Positions 1-5,708 of a stretch of 6,916 nt of DNA are shown here, one piece after another (position 1 is the stretch's first letter; every line of letters starts with the position of its first letter). This DNA is from an uncultured Bacteroidales bacterium. GTDB taxonomy: Bacteria > Bacteroidota > Bacteroidia > Bacteroidales > Marinilabiliaceae. Location of the stretch: assembly GCA_937892095.1 (NCBI GenBank), contig CALAVC010000101.1, forward strand, positions 1-6,916. Reading direction: 5' to 3'. Below the pieces are notes generated by a model that saw only the letters and a program-made list of their open reading frames with translations, was not told where the DNA came from and made no database searches. The translations under genes and the position numbers were made by a program.

Positions 1-1
1 G

Positions 2-2122
2 TATAATCACTTGCGAAACTTCACCCCAAACCTCGCTGGTACCGTAGCGGCCGTCAAAGCACAACGCACAGCCATTGCAAAAGCTATTGCCAGTGGTATG
101 ACGCAAGAAGAAGCCGAAGCCTATGTGGCTGCCAATACAGATGCGAACGCTGTCTCAATGTATTCGCTCTATACCACTTCGCCAATCGAATATCAAGATG
201 CCAACCTTGTCTTCCCTTGGCCTCATCTTGCTCGCAAGAACATCGGACTTAACGGTTACGTCTCTCTCACCCCCAACCCCAATGTGCGAGTCGATCTCAC
301 TGGTGGCTATTCGCAGGCGTTTGTCAATAACACCACTCTTGTTGAATGCCCCTATTCGTTCAATACTCGCACCTATAAAGAGGGCTATGCAAATGTCGAT
401 GCCCACATCCACGACCTTCACTTGCAAGCCAACTATGCTGCTGGTCCTGCCGACTATTCCTATGGTCGCCCAGGTCTCAAAGTCAAAAGCCAACGCATAT
501 TCGCCACTGCCGAGTACGACATCAATATTGGAGATCGCGACACGTGGGGTAGTCTCTCCATTCGTCCTGGCGTCAACTATCAGCATGTCTACTACGAAGA
601 CGAAAAACCAACATTCGACTATGGCAATGGTGTTGGCGCAACAGCATTTGGCGACTCTACTAATGTCTATGGCACCTACGACCTCGGTGTTAAGACGCTT
701 TCAGGCTTTATGAACGACGATTGCAAGCTCACCAGCATTGCTCCTGCTCTACGTCTCGACTACAAGAAAGGCGATTTCCGTGCCATTCTCGCTGTCCGAT
801 CCGACAAGACCAATATCCCCGACAAGTGGAACACCACCGCACAGGCTGCTCTCTCCTACAAGTTCAACGACCACAACTTCCTCCGTTTGGTCTATGGTCG
901 TGGTATGCGTTCTGCCAACATTGTTTCTGCAGGAGCTCGCTACCTTTGGCTACGTGAAGGCATGGGGCAACCCAGCTCCATACAATTTGATGTCAACAAA
1001 GATGCCGACATCATGAACATCAACAACTTCGAAATCGGCTATCGCTTCCAGCCCAATCAGAAAGTCCTTGTCGATGCTGAAGTATTCTACTCAAGGAGCA
1101 AAGACTATGGTGCCATGCAAGCTTCTTCCTCCGAAATGGTTTTCATTGGTTCTGGCATTGTTGGGCTTGCAGGTCTTCTCGATGGTTTCAAAGACCGTGA
1201 GTGGGCAGCCATCAATAGTGGCATGTCGTTTGGTATGTCATACGCTATGCAAAACTATATCAAGACTCGCACCTACACTAAGTACGACAATATGCCCTTT
1301 GAGGTCAGTCAATTCGGTCTCGGTGTAAACATCGACTGGATTATTTCTCCAAAACTTATAGCCAAGGTCAATGCTAACCTCCAGCGTACTATTATCGACA
1401 ACTACTATGCCTACAACCAAGTTGAAGAAATAGCTTCGCAAATTAGTACTTGTGCAAGTCAAATGTCTCCTGCATTCACCGATCTTGTTTGTGCTGTTCT
1501 CGGTCGTCATAATATGTCTGGTGGGGCGGAGCCAGAGAAATACGAAACCACTCGTTCTCTCGCAGATTTTATGAATGTCATCACGCAATCTTCTGATGCT
1601 TCTTCCCTCCCTGCTAACACGTTTACCAAAGAGCAACTTGCCAGTCTTCGCGACCTGTGGTTTGCAGGCAACGACGAAGCCACTATCGACGGTACGACCT
1701 ACAAAAATATTTTGGCTCTCTACTATGGCATGAAATACGGCATCCGTATCCACGAAAGCAACTATGGTTCCGAAGTTGTCATGGGTAATTCCGAAAAAAT
1801 TGACTATCCTCTCGAAGACGGACACGTCCACAAGGCCACACCAACCGTCTACGGCATGGTTGGTCTCATTGCCAAGCCCATCAAACAACTCAACTTCGCT
1901 GCCTATGGCAACTTCATCGGCAAGCGTGCCTATCAAACAATGTACGGCTACGACGAACTCGACCCACGTTTCACCGTCAACCTCAAAGTAGGCTACAAGC
2001 CCTCCGACGAAATCGAAATATTCTTCAATGGCAACAATCTCTTCAATTCCCAAAAACAAGAGTTTGTCTACTCCGATGAAGTCGGTGGCATCTACACCGT
2101 CGGTGTCAACTTCTCTTTCTAA
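2..2122 (+). CDS. TonB-dependent outer-membrane receptor, C-terminal part (5' end off the window)
   Basis: This is the beta-barrel part of a TonB-dependent receptor, an outer-membrane protein that imports a large ligand (iron complex, vitamin or glycan) using TonB energy. The reading frame is open to the left edge. The first possible start, a TTG at 11, is therefore not a true start, and the signal peptide and plug domain are missing. About 700 residues remain (numbered from that TTG). They show alternating aromatic/polar strands such as those near 80-100, 335-360 and 435-460. The C-terminus is diagnostic: a DPRFTVNLKVGYKP strand (651-664), then FFNGNNLFN (671-679), then a last strand ending in Phe (YTVGVNFSF), which matches the BAM-recognised signal of this family. 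Residues about 12-45 look helical. A long polar segment at about 470-605, with two Cys (481, 494), looks like a large external loop. The ligand is unknown, and no SusD partner gene follows. A strong terminator lies 49 nt downstream. Confidence 0.9.
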   Translation, partial: YNHLRNFTPNLAGTVAAVKAQRTAIAKAIASGMTQEEAEAYVAANTDANAVSMYSLYTTSPIEYQDANLVFPWPHLARKNIGLNGYVSLTPNPNVRVDLTGGYSQAFVNNTTLVECPYSFNTRTYKEGYANVDAHIHDLHLQANYAAGPADYSYGRPGLKVKSQRIFATAEYDINIGDRDTWGSLSIRPGVNYQHVYYEDEKPTFDYGNGVGATAFGDSTNVYGTYDLGVKTLSGFMNDDCKLTSIAPALRLDYKKGDFRAILAVRSDKTNIPDKWNTTAQAALSYKFNDHNFLRLVYGRGMRSANIVSAGARYLWLREGMGQPSSIQFDVNKDADIMNINNFEIGYRFQPNQKVLVDAEVFYSRSKDYGAMQASSSEMVFIGSGIVGLAGLLDGFKDREWAAINSGMSFGMSYAMQNYIKTRTYTKYDNMPFEVSQFGLGVNIDWIISPKLIAKVNANLQRTIIDNYYAYNQVEEIASQISTCASQMSPAFTDLVCAVLGRHNMSGGAEPEKYETTRSLADFMNVITQSSDASSLPANTFTKEQLASLRDLWFAGNDEATIDGTTYKNILALYYGMKYGIRIHESNYGSEVVMGNSEKIDYPLEDGHVHKATPTVYGMVGLIAKPIKQLNFAAYGNFIGKRAYQTMYGYDELDPRFTVNLKVGYKPSDEIEIFFNGNNLFNSQKQEFVYSDEVGGIYTVGVNFSF

Positions 2123-2170
2123 AACAATATTACATACACAAATTCATATACCACTATTCACTGTTTATCT

Positions 2171-2220
2171 CAAAAATCATCTGCGACGCGATGTCGTAGG
2201 TGATTTTTGCTTTTTTCTTT
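2171..2220 (+). terminator. Strong rho-independent terminator of the TonB receptor gene
   Basis: A 17-bp stem (arms 2171-2187 and 2193-2209, CAAAAATCATCTGCGAC against GTCGTAGGTGATTTTTG) closes a 5-nt loop, GCGAT. All 17 pairs form, two of them as G-U wobbles. A T-rich tail (2211-2220) follows at once. The position, 49 nt after the receptor stop codon and 42 nt before the next start, fits a terminator separating the receptor from the kdsA block. The A-run on the 5' side could also let it work, more weakly, on the other strand. Confidence 0.87.
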
Positions 2221-2261
2221 CTTATGTCCTAACTTCGTGTGTCTACTTTCCTACTCGTCCA

Positions 2262-2603
2262 ATGGCTACAATCAATGTCTATAAGTGTTATTTCGAGGCT
2301 CAATGTACTTTTGCTGGTGTCCCGCGTCGTGCAGCGCAAGTTTGTCTCGTTGCCGACTCCGAAAATGGGCTTATAAAATACACGCTTCTTGTCAACTTCT
2401 TCCCTCACACTGCTCCCGACGATTTCACCATCTCCTACGATGCCCTTGCACAACAAACCCTTTATGAAGCTTCGGGACGACGTAGCCGAAAGCGCGAAGA
2501 AACACTACTACAAAGCCTACAAAACTCTGCCAACCTATTAGTCGATACTCTATCTGCCACAATATATTGGGACAAACCTCTAATCGAACCTCAAAGAGCA
2601 TGA
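2262..2603 (+). CDS. Conserved-looking hypothetical protein, first gene of the kdsA block
   Basis: A 113-residue soluble protein that I do not recognise. It begins MATINVYKCYF. The first half looks like beta strands (INVYKCYFEAQCTF, AAQVCLVADS, IKYTLLVNFF). The second half contains a basic stretch, GRRSRKREE (71-79), leading into a helix of about 20 residues. It has no signal peptide, membrane segment or metal-binding motif, although it has three Cys (9, 15, 28). The frame stays open back to 2028, but that extension runs through the terminator hairpin and has no other ATG, GTG or TTG between the hairpin and 2262. ATG 2262 is therefore the sensible start. The stop overlaps the kdsA start as ATGA, so the two are probably translationally coupled, and a link to Kdo/LPS synthesis is possible only by association. 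No Shine-Dalgarno sequence or clear promoter is visible upstream. Confidence 0.8.
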   Translation: MATINVYKCYFEAQCTFAGVPRRAAQVCLVADSENGLIKYTLLVNFFPHTAPDDFTISYDALAQQTLYEASGRRSRKREETLLQSLQNSANLLVDTLSATIYWDKPLIEPQRA

Positions 2604-3421
2604 CCAACATTCGCAAACTTCCACTCATTCAACACACCGATAGTGGCAACTTCTTTGTCATGGCTGGTCCTTGTGTCGTCGAAGACGAAAGCACAACACT
2701 CCTCATAGCCAACCGACTCGCCACTATTTGCGACAACCTTTGCATACCGTTTATCTTCAAGGGCTCATATCGCAAGGCCAATCGTTCTCGCTTAGACTCT
2801 TTTTCGGGCATAGGCGACGAGAAAGCTCTTAAAATACTCTCGCGTGTCCGCACCGAAGTTGGTGTCCCTGTCATCACCGACTTCCACTCAGCCCCCGAAG
2901 CCCAGCTCGCTGCGCAATACGTCGATGTCCTTCAAGTCCCTGCATTCCTCTGCCGACAAACAGACATTCTCGTTGCTGCTGCCCACACTGGCAAGTTCGT
3001 CAACATAAAAAAAGGTCAATTCCTTTCTCCCGAATCCATGCGTTTCGCTGTCCAGAAAGTTATCGATAGCGGCAACCCCAACGTCTTCATAACCGACCGC
3101 GGCACCATGATGGGCTACTACGACCTCGTCGTCGACTATCGCGGACTACCCCTTATGCAACAGTTCGCTCCTGTCGTTCTCGACATTACTCACTCTCTCC
3201 AACAACCCAACCAAGCCTCTGGCATAACGGGCGGCAAACCCGCTCTCATCGAGACCATTGCGCGCGCTGGCGTGGCTGTCGGTGTCGATGGTCTCTTCTT
3301 CGAGACTCACCCCGACCCCTCCGTCTCCAAGTCCGATGGTGCCAACATGCTCTGTCTCGACCTCGTCGAGCCTATGCTCCGCCGTCTGATTGCTCTCCGC
3401 AGTGTCGTCGCCTCTTTCTAA
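2600..3421 (+). CDS. kdsA: 3-deoxy-8-phosphooctulonate synthase (Kdo-8-phosphate synthase), metal-dependent type
   Basis: A cytoplasmic enzyme that condenses phosphoenolpyruvate with D-arabinose 5-phosphate to give Kdo-8-phosphate, the precursor of the Kdo sugar in the LPS inner core. The 273 residues are close to the usual 270-285. Family motifs appear in order: MAGPCVVE (21-28), KANRS (59-63), ITDFH (92-96), DVLQVPAFLCRQTD (109-122), NIKKGQFLSP (135-144), TDRG (165-168), DITHSLQ (195-201), FFETHPDP (233-240) and SKSDG (243-247). Cys25, His198, Glu235 and Asp246 match the four metal ligands known for the Aquifex enzyme. The E. coli type has Asn in place of the Cys, so this is the metal-dependent class. 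ATG 2600 is chosen because it overlaps the upstream stop (ATGA) and gives the normal N-terminus. The frame extends only 33 nt further, to a TTG, inside the preceding gene. The next gene starts 8 nt after the stop. Confidence 0.97.
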   Translation: MTNIRKLPLIQHTDSGNFFVMAGPCVVEDESTTLLIANRLATICDNLCIPFIFKGSYRKANRSRLDSFSGIGDEKALKILSRVRTEVGVPVITDFHSAPEAQLAAQYVDVLQVPAFLCRQTDILVAAAHTGKFVNIKKGQFLSPESMRFAVQKVIDSGNPNVFITDRGTMMGYYDLVVDYRGLPLMQQFAPVVLDITHSLQQPNQASGITGGKPALIETIARAGVAVGVDGLFFETHPDPSVSKSDGANMLCLDLVEPMLRRLIALRSVVASF

Positions 3422-3429
3422 TTTCCCCA

Positions 3430-4509
3430 ATGGCTCGCCTGTCCTTTTCCCTTTCGCTCTTGCTGGTCCTCCTATCCGCCTGCTCTACCACGACGGCTCC
3501 CACAGAGTCTTTCGTCTCGTCCGTTAGCCTCTCTTCTCCCGTTTCCGATGGCTCGGCTCAGCTAAAAACGTTTGCTTTCGACTCCGCCGCCAAGTTTATA
3601 CAAGTCCCCACGTCCGGCACCCTCTTTTCCTCCGAAGTGCGTGTGGCAACCTATGCCAACAAAAAGCTTTTTTTTATTGCCGAACAGGGGTGCGCCACCC
3701 TCGATTTCAATTCCGAACGCGTCTCCAACACTCCTCTCAACGACCTTCTGCAAGCTTTCAATGTCAGTCTTCGTGCTCTTATCGAATGCTCTGCACAAGC
3801 CTACGACTCCGTAGCCCACGTCGTCAACATCTCCGACGAAGATCGCAACATTGCTCTTCTCACTCTTGTCAAAAATGCTCGCCAAAAGCGTTTGGAGCTC
3901 GCGCGCCCCTTGCTCTCTGCCCACCCTCACGATGCCCTTGGGCAATATGTCTTCTGGCGTGCAATAATTCAAGACTCTTCGCTCCCAACCGACGAATTAG
4001 ATGCTCTTATCAACTCTGCCGACCCCAATCTTCTCGCTTTCCCTCCAACGTGCATTGCTGTCCGTCGCCACCGCAATGCGTTGCAAACTTCTGTTGGTCG
4101 ACCATTGGCTGACCTTAGCCTACGCCCTACGCCCGATTCGCTCACGTCCCTTTCTCACCTCGTCTGGCCTCACCACCTCACTCTCCTGCACGTTTTCGAC
4201 CCCTACAACCCACACACACCAGCCGACTTTAACACCCTTGACGCTCTCCACAATGCGTTCCCCTCTCTCAACATTATTAGTCTCTGTCAGTTCGCCAACT
4301 CCGACATAACTCATCGTCTTTCTCAAAAATTCAGTCCATCGTGGTTCATAATCAACGACTCTGCCGCTGTCACCACCCATGTCTACGGACTCTCACAGCT
4401 GCCTACTTTCTTCATCATAAAGGACAGCACTATCGTCGAACGCAACATTGCCTCCAATGCTCTTATGCACTGGTTCTTAGCCGAAAAAAATGAACTTCGT
4501 ACGAAATAA
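3430..4509 (+). CDS. Lipoprotein with DUF4369-like and thioredoxin-like domains, CxxC cysteines absent
   Basis: A 359-residue lipoprotein. The signal peptide ends in the lipobox LSAC, with Cys18 as the lipidated residue. The next residues, STTTAPTES, lack the acidic surface-export signal, so it probably faces the periplasm. Residues about 45-115 resemble DUF4369, including the typical FFIAEQG (81-87) and NTPLNDLLQAF (100-110). A helical linker (about 135-200) leads to a C-terminal domain (about 225-350) laid out like AhpC/TSA-TlpA thioredoxins: PLADLSL (225-231), TLLHVF (251-256), and QLPTFFIIKDSTIVERN (323-339), which contains the cis-Pro (325) and following strands. Where TlpA-type proteins have W-C-x-x-C, this one reads YNPHT (259-263), so both redox cysteines are missing. 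It cannot be an ordinary disulfide reductase; binding, scaffolding or an altered activity is inferred. It lies 8 nt after kdsA and overlaps the next gene by 20 nt. The domain names come from motif reading, not a search. Confidence 0.86.
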   Translation: MARLSFSLSLLLVLLSACSTTTAPTESFVSSVSLSSPVSDGSAQLKTFAFDSAAKFIQVPTSGTLFSSEVRVATYANKKLFFIAEQGCATLDFNSERVSNTPLNDLLQAFNVSLRALIECSAQAYDSVAHVVNISDEDRNIALLTLVKNARQKRLELARPLLSAHPHDALGQYVFWRAIIQDSSLPTDELDALINSADPNLLAFPPTCIAVRRHRNALQTSVGRPLADLSLRPTPDSLTSLSHLVWPHHLTLLHVFDPYNPHTPADFNTLDALHNAFPSLNIISLCQFANSDITHRLSQKFSPSWFIINDSAAVTTHVYGLSQLPTFFIIKDSTIVERNIASNALMHWFLAEKNELRTK

Positions 4510-5368
4510 TATTCTTATCCTCCTGTTCGTTGTCGTTCTTTCGGCTTGCTCCGACGACGACACGCCCACCAACGGCTCTCCCGACTCCCTAACCCCCTCT
4601 AGTTTCCTGTTCTCTGGGGCACGACTCTCAAAAATAGCCGATCGCACGACCTCCGAAGTTGCCTACGTCTTCGACTACGACAACACTGGCATGTTGTCCT
4701 CCATTCAGAGCCCCTCGCTCGTCTACGATGTATCGCCGTCGCCCTTTACTCTCGCCTACACCTCTCGCGCAGGCCTCTATTCCGATCGTTGGAACTCTTT
4801 TCGTTTCAATGCCGACGGACAAATCAGCCAATGTCATCACCTGATTTCCTCTTCCGACGGTAGCTCTTGCGACATTGCTTTTTCTCTCAACTACCAAGGT
4901 CGACACCTGCTCTCCGTCTATGCCTCTGGCACAGGTTTCGCCACCGACGACTCCAATCGGCTCGTCGCGTGGTCATACAACCAGTCCGTCACTCTCACTT
5001 GGCGCGATGGCAACATAACTTTGGTCTCCATGAGCGAATCCGAACAACTTGGCGGAACCACACTCAACGAACATAACTATTCTTACGACTTCACCTATGG
5101 TAGCACCGCCAACAACTCCCACCAATACACTCTCGCACAGTCCGACCCTCTTGGTCAACTGCAAGTTTTTGCCGTCCTCGGACTCCTCGGCGACGCTTCC
5201 GATCGTATCCCCACGTCTTGCAACATCGTCTACAAACGCAACGTCGTCAATGGTCAAGACCTTGGCTACGAGACTGAATCTATCCTACTTCGCGTCAGCC
5301 AAAATGCCAATAGTACAATCTCTTCCGAATCTTCTTCTGCCAACAACTGGCTCTACTCCTATCAATAA
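4490..5368 (+). CDS. Surface-type lipoprotein with YD-like beta-hairpin repeats (DUF4595-like, tentative)
   Basis: A 292-residue lipoprotein. A hydrophobic signal segment (8-18) ends in the lipobox LSAC, with Cys20. Ser-Asp-Asp-Asp follows directly, which is the lipoprotein export signal known to send Bacteroides lipoproteins to the cell surface. The mature protein is almost all beta with repeated strand-turn-strand units: YVFDYDNTGMLSSI (59-72), FRFNADGQIS (104-113), FSLNYQGRHLLSVY (131-144) and VTLTWRDGNITLVS (167-180). This resembles YD/RHS-type hairpins and the DUF4595-like lipoproteins of Bacteroidales, as does the late FAVLGLLG...IPTS segment (227-243). No catalytic motif is seen. ATG 4490 gives an intact signal peptide and overlaps the previous gene by 20 nt, which suggests coupled translation. 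It is the last gene of the kdsA block, and no convincing terminator follows. The function is unknown; binding of a ligand or envelope component is only a guess. Confidence 0.85.
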   Translation: MNFVRNNILILLFVVVLSACSDDDTPTNGSPDSLTPSSFLFSGARLSKIADRTTSEVAYVFDYDNTGMLSSIQSPSLVYDVSPSPFTLAYTSRAGLYSDRWNSFRFNADGQISQCHHLISSSDGSSCDIAFSLNYQGRHLLSVYASGTGFATDDSNRLVAWSYNQSVTLTWRDGNITLVSMSESEQLGGTTLNEHNYSYDFTYGSTANNSHQYTLAQSDPLGQLQVFAVLGLLGDASDRIPTSCNIVYKRNVVNGQDLGYETESILLRVSQNANSTISSESSSANNWLYSYQ

Positions 5369-5388
5369 AAATTTTTAGGTTGGCATTC

Positions 5389-5416
5389 ATCTTCGCACGT
5401 AAATCTTCACACGTGT
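5389..5416. repeat. Two tandem copies of a 14-bp unit
   Basis: ATCTTCGCACGTAA (5389-5402) is followed directly by ATCTTCACACGTGT (5403-5416), matching at 11 of 14 positions. The second copy ends in the perfect 8-bp palindrome ACACGTGT (5409-5416). It starts 20 nt after the last lipoprotein stop codon. It could be a protein-binding site or a chance duplication; the sequence does not say which. Confidence 0.5.
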
Positions 5417-5486
5417 TGCGTATGTACGAAACGCCTACTTTTTACCCTCTTCTTCGTCAGCAGACCTTCATCATACTAACACATTG

Positions 5487-5517
5487 TTACAATTTTTTCC
5501 CCAAATTGGGGTTGTAA
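5487..5517. repeat. Bulged inverted repeat TTACAA-T6-CCCC / GGGG-TTGTAA
   Basis: The left arm is TTACAA (5487-5492), six T and CCCC (5499-5502). The right arm is GGGG (5508-5511) followed directly by TTGTAA (5512-5517). The loop is AAATT. Ten base pairs form if the T6 is looped out on one side. TTACAA also forms a small palindrome with the preceding bases (TTGTTACAA, 5484-5492). There is no T-run directly after the right arm, so it is not a normal terminator. It may be an operator or an RNA structure. Confidence 0.45.
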
Positions 5518-5555
5518 GGTCTCTATTTGCACGTTTTTTTTTATTAACATTACAA

Positions 5556-5615
5556 GTTGATGTGCTTGGTGCAGTTTGGCAATGCTCTACGGTCTCGCTT
5601 CTGTAAGACATCAAC
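5556..5615. repeat. Spaced inverted repeat GTTGATGT / ACATCAAC
   Basis: GTTGATGT (5556-5563) and ACATCAAC (5608-5615) are exact reverse complements 44 nt apart. In a transcript running toward the helicase gene they could close a long hairpin enclosing 5564-5607. A match of 8 bp at this distance can occur by chance, so this is a low-confidence structural element. Confidence 0.3.
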
Positions 5616-5666
5616 ACTAAAAAGTACAAATGGCTCAGCGAACTGTTTACTGTCAGTGGCGTGTTT

Positions 5667-5701
5667 GCTCATAAATAGTCGTTATGGGCGTTATTTTTTT
5701 T
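5667..5701 (+). terminator. Terminator-like hairpin just upstream of the helicase start (possible attenuator)
   Basis: GCTCATAA (5667-5674) pairs with TTATGGGC (5682-5689) through 8 bp including one T-G wobble, with a 7-nt loop (ATAGTCG). Four bases later comes a run of eight T (5694-5701). The helicase ATG is at 5709, so a transcript entering from the left would meet this structure before the gene. The stem is short with only three or four strong pairs, so the hairpin would be a weak or conditional terminator. An upstream segment, AGCGAAC (5637-5643), can pair with GTTTGCT (5663-5669), which shares three bases with the hairpin and would compete with it. Confidence 0.4.
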
Positions 5702-5708
5702 GTGCAAA

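Larger units (their letters stand above)
5369..5708. other. 340-bp gene-free region between the kdsA block and the helicase gene
   Basis: No convincing gene lies here. The longest + strand frames starting with ATG are 31 codons (5422-5517) and 14 codons (5630-5674), and neither has a recognisable product. The region is more AT-rich than its flanks and contains T-runs at 5534-5542 and 5694-5701. It holds a 14-bp tandem repeat (5389-5416), a bulged inverted repeat (5487-5517), a distant 8-bp inverted repeat (5556-5563/5608-5615), two copies of TAmGGTCTC (5515-5523, 5588-5596) and a terminator-like hairpin (5667-5701). I find no good match to the Bacteroidota promoter pair (TTTG and TAnnTTTG with normal spacing) and no tRNA or CRISPR repeat. 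TCTATTTG at 5522 and TACTTTTT at 5436 are one mismatch from the -7 element but lack a well-spaced -33 partner. A promoter for the helicase gene probably lies here but cannot be fixed by eye. Confidence 0.7.

Noticed and set aside
1238..2059. 273-codon minus-strand frame opposite the receptor
   Set aside because: It is antisense to a clear receptor sequence, has no recognisable domain, and is explained by the codon bias of the + strand gene.
11..2122. TTG at 11 as the receptor start codon
   Set aside because: The frame is open to base 2, and a receptor cannot lack its signal peptide and plug; the gene continues off the left edge.
2028..2261. Upstream extension of the 113-aa gene to an ATG at 2028
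   Set aside because: It overlaps the receptor's 3' end, runs through the strong terminator hairpin, and its low-complexity sequence looks like an out-of-frame reading of the receptor.
2567..2599. TTG at 2567 as the start of kdsA
   Set aside because: It would add 11 residues inside the preceding gene; ATG 2600 with the ATGA overlap gives the normal KdsA N-terminus.
5366..5378. AAAAATTTTT after the last lipoprotein gene as a terminator
   Set aside because: It is a short A/T-only palindrome with no GC stem and no loop, too weak to call.
5422..5517. 31-codon frame starting ATG at 5422
   Set aside because: It is short, has no recognisable motif and ends inside the inverted repeat; coding cannot be supported.
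5436..5529. Promoter -7 candidates TACTTTTT (5436) and TCTATTTG (5522)
   Set aside because: Each is one mismatch from TAnnTTTG, but no TTTG/TTG partner lies at the usual spacing, so they are not called as promoters.
5630..5674. 14-codon frame as a leader peptide
   Set aside because: Its stop falls inside the terminator-like hairpin, which would suit a leader peptide, but no run of regulatory codons or ribosome-binding site is present.
5369..5708. CRISPR array, tRNA or insertion-sequence ends in the spacer
   Set aside because: No regularly spaced repeat of 25 bp or more, no tRNA-like cloverleaf, and no transposase or terminal inverted repeat pair was seen.
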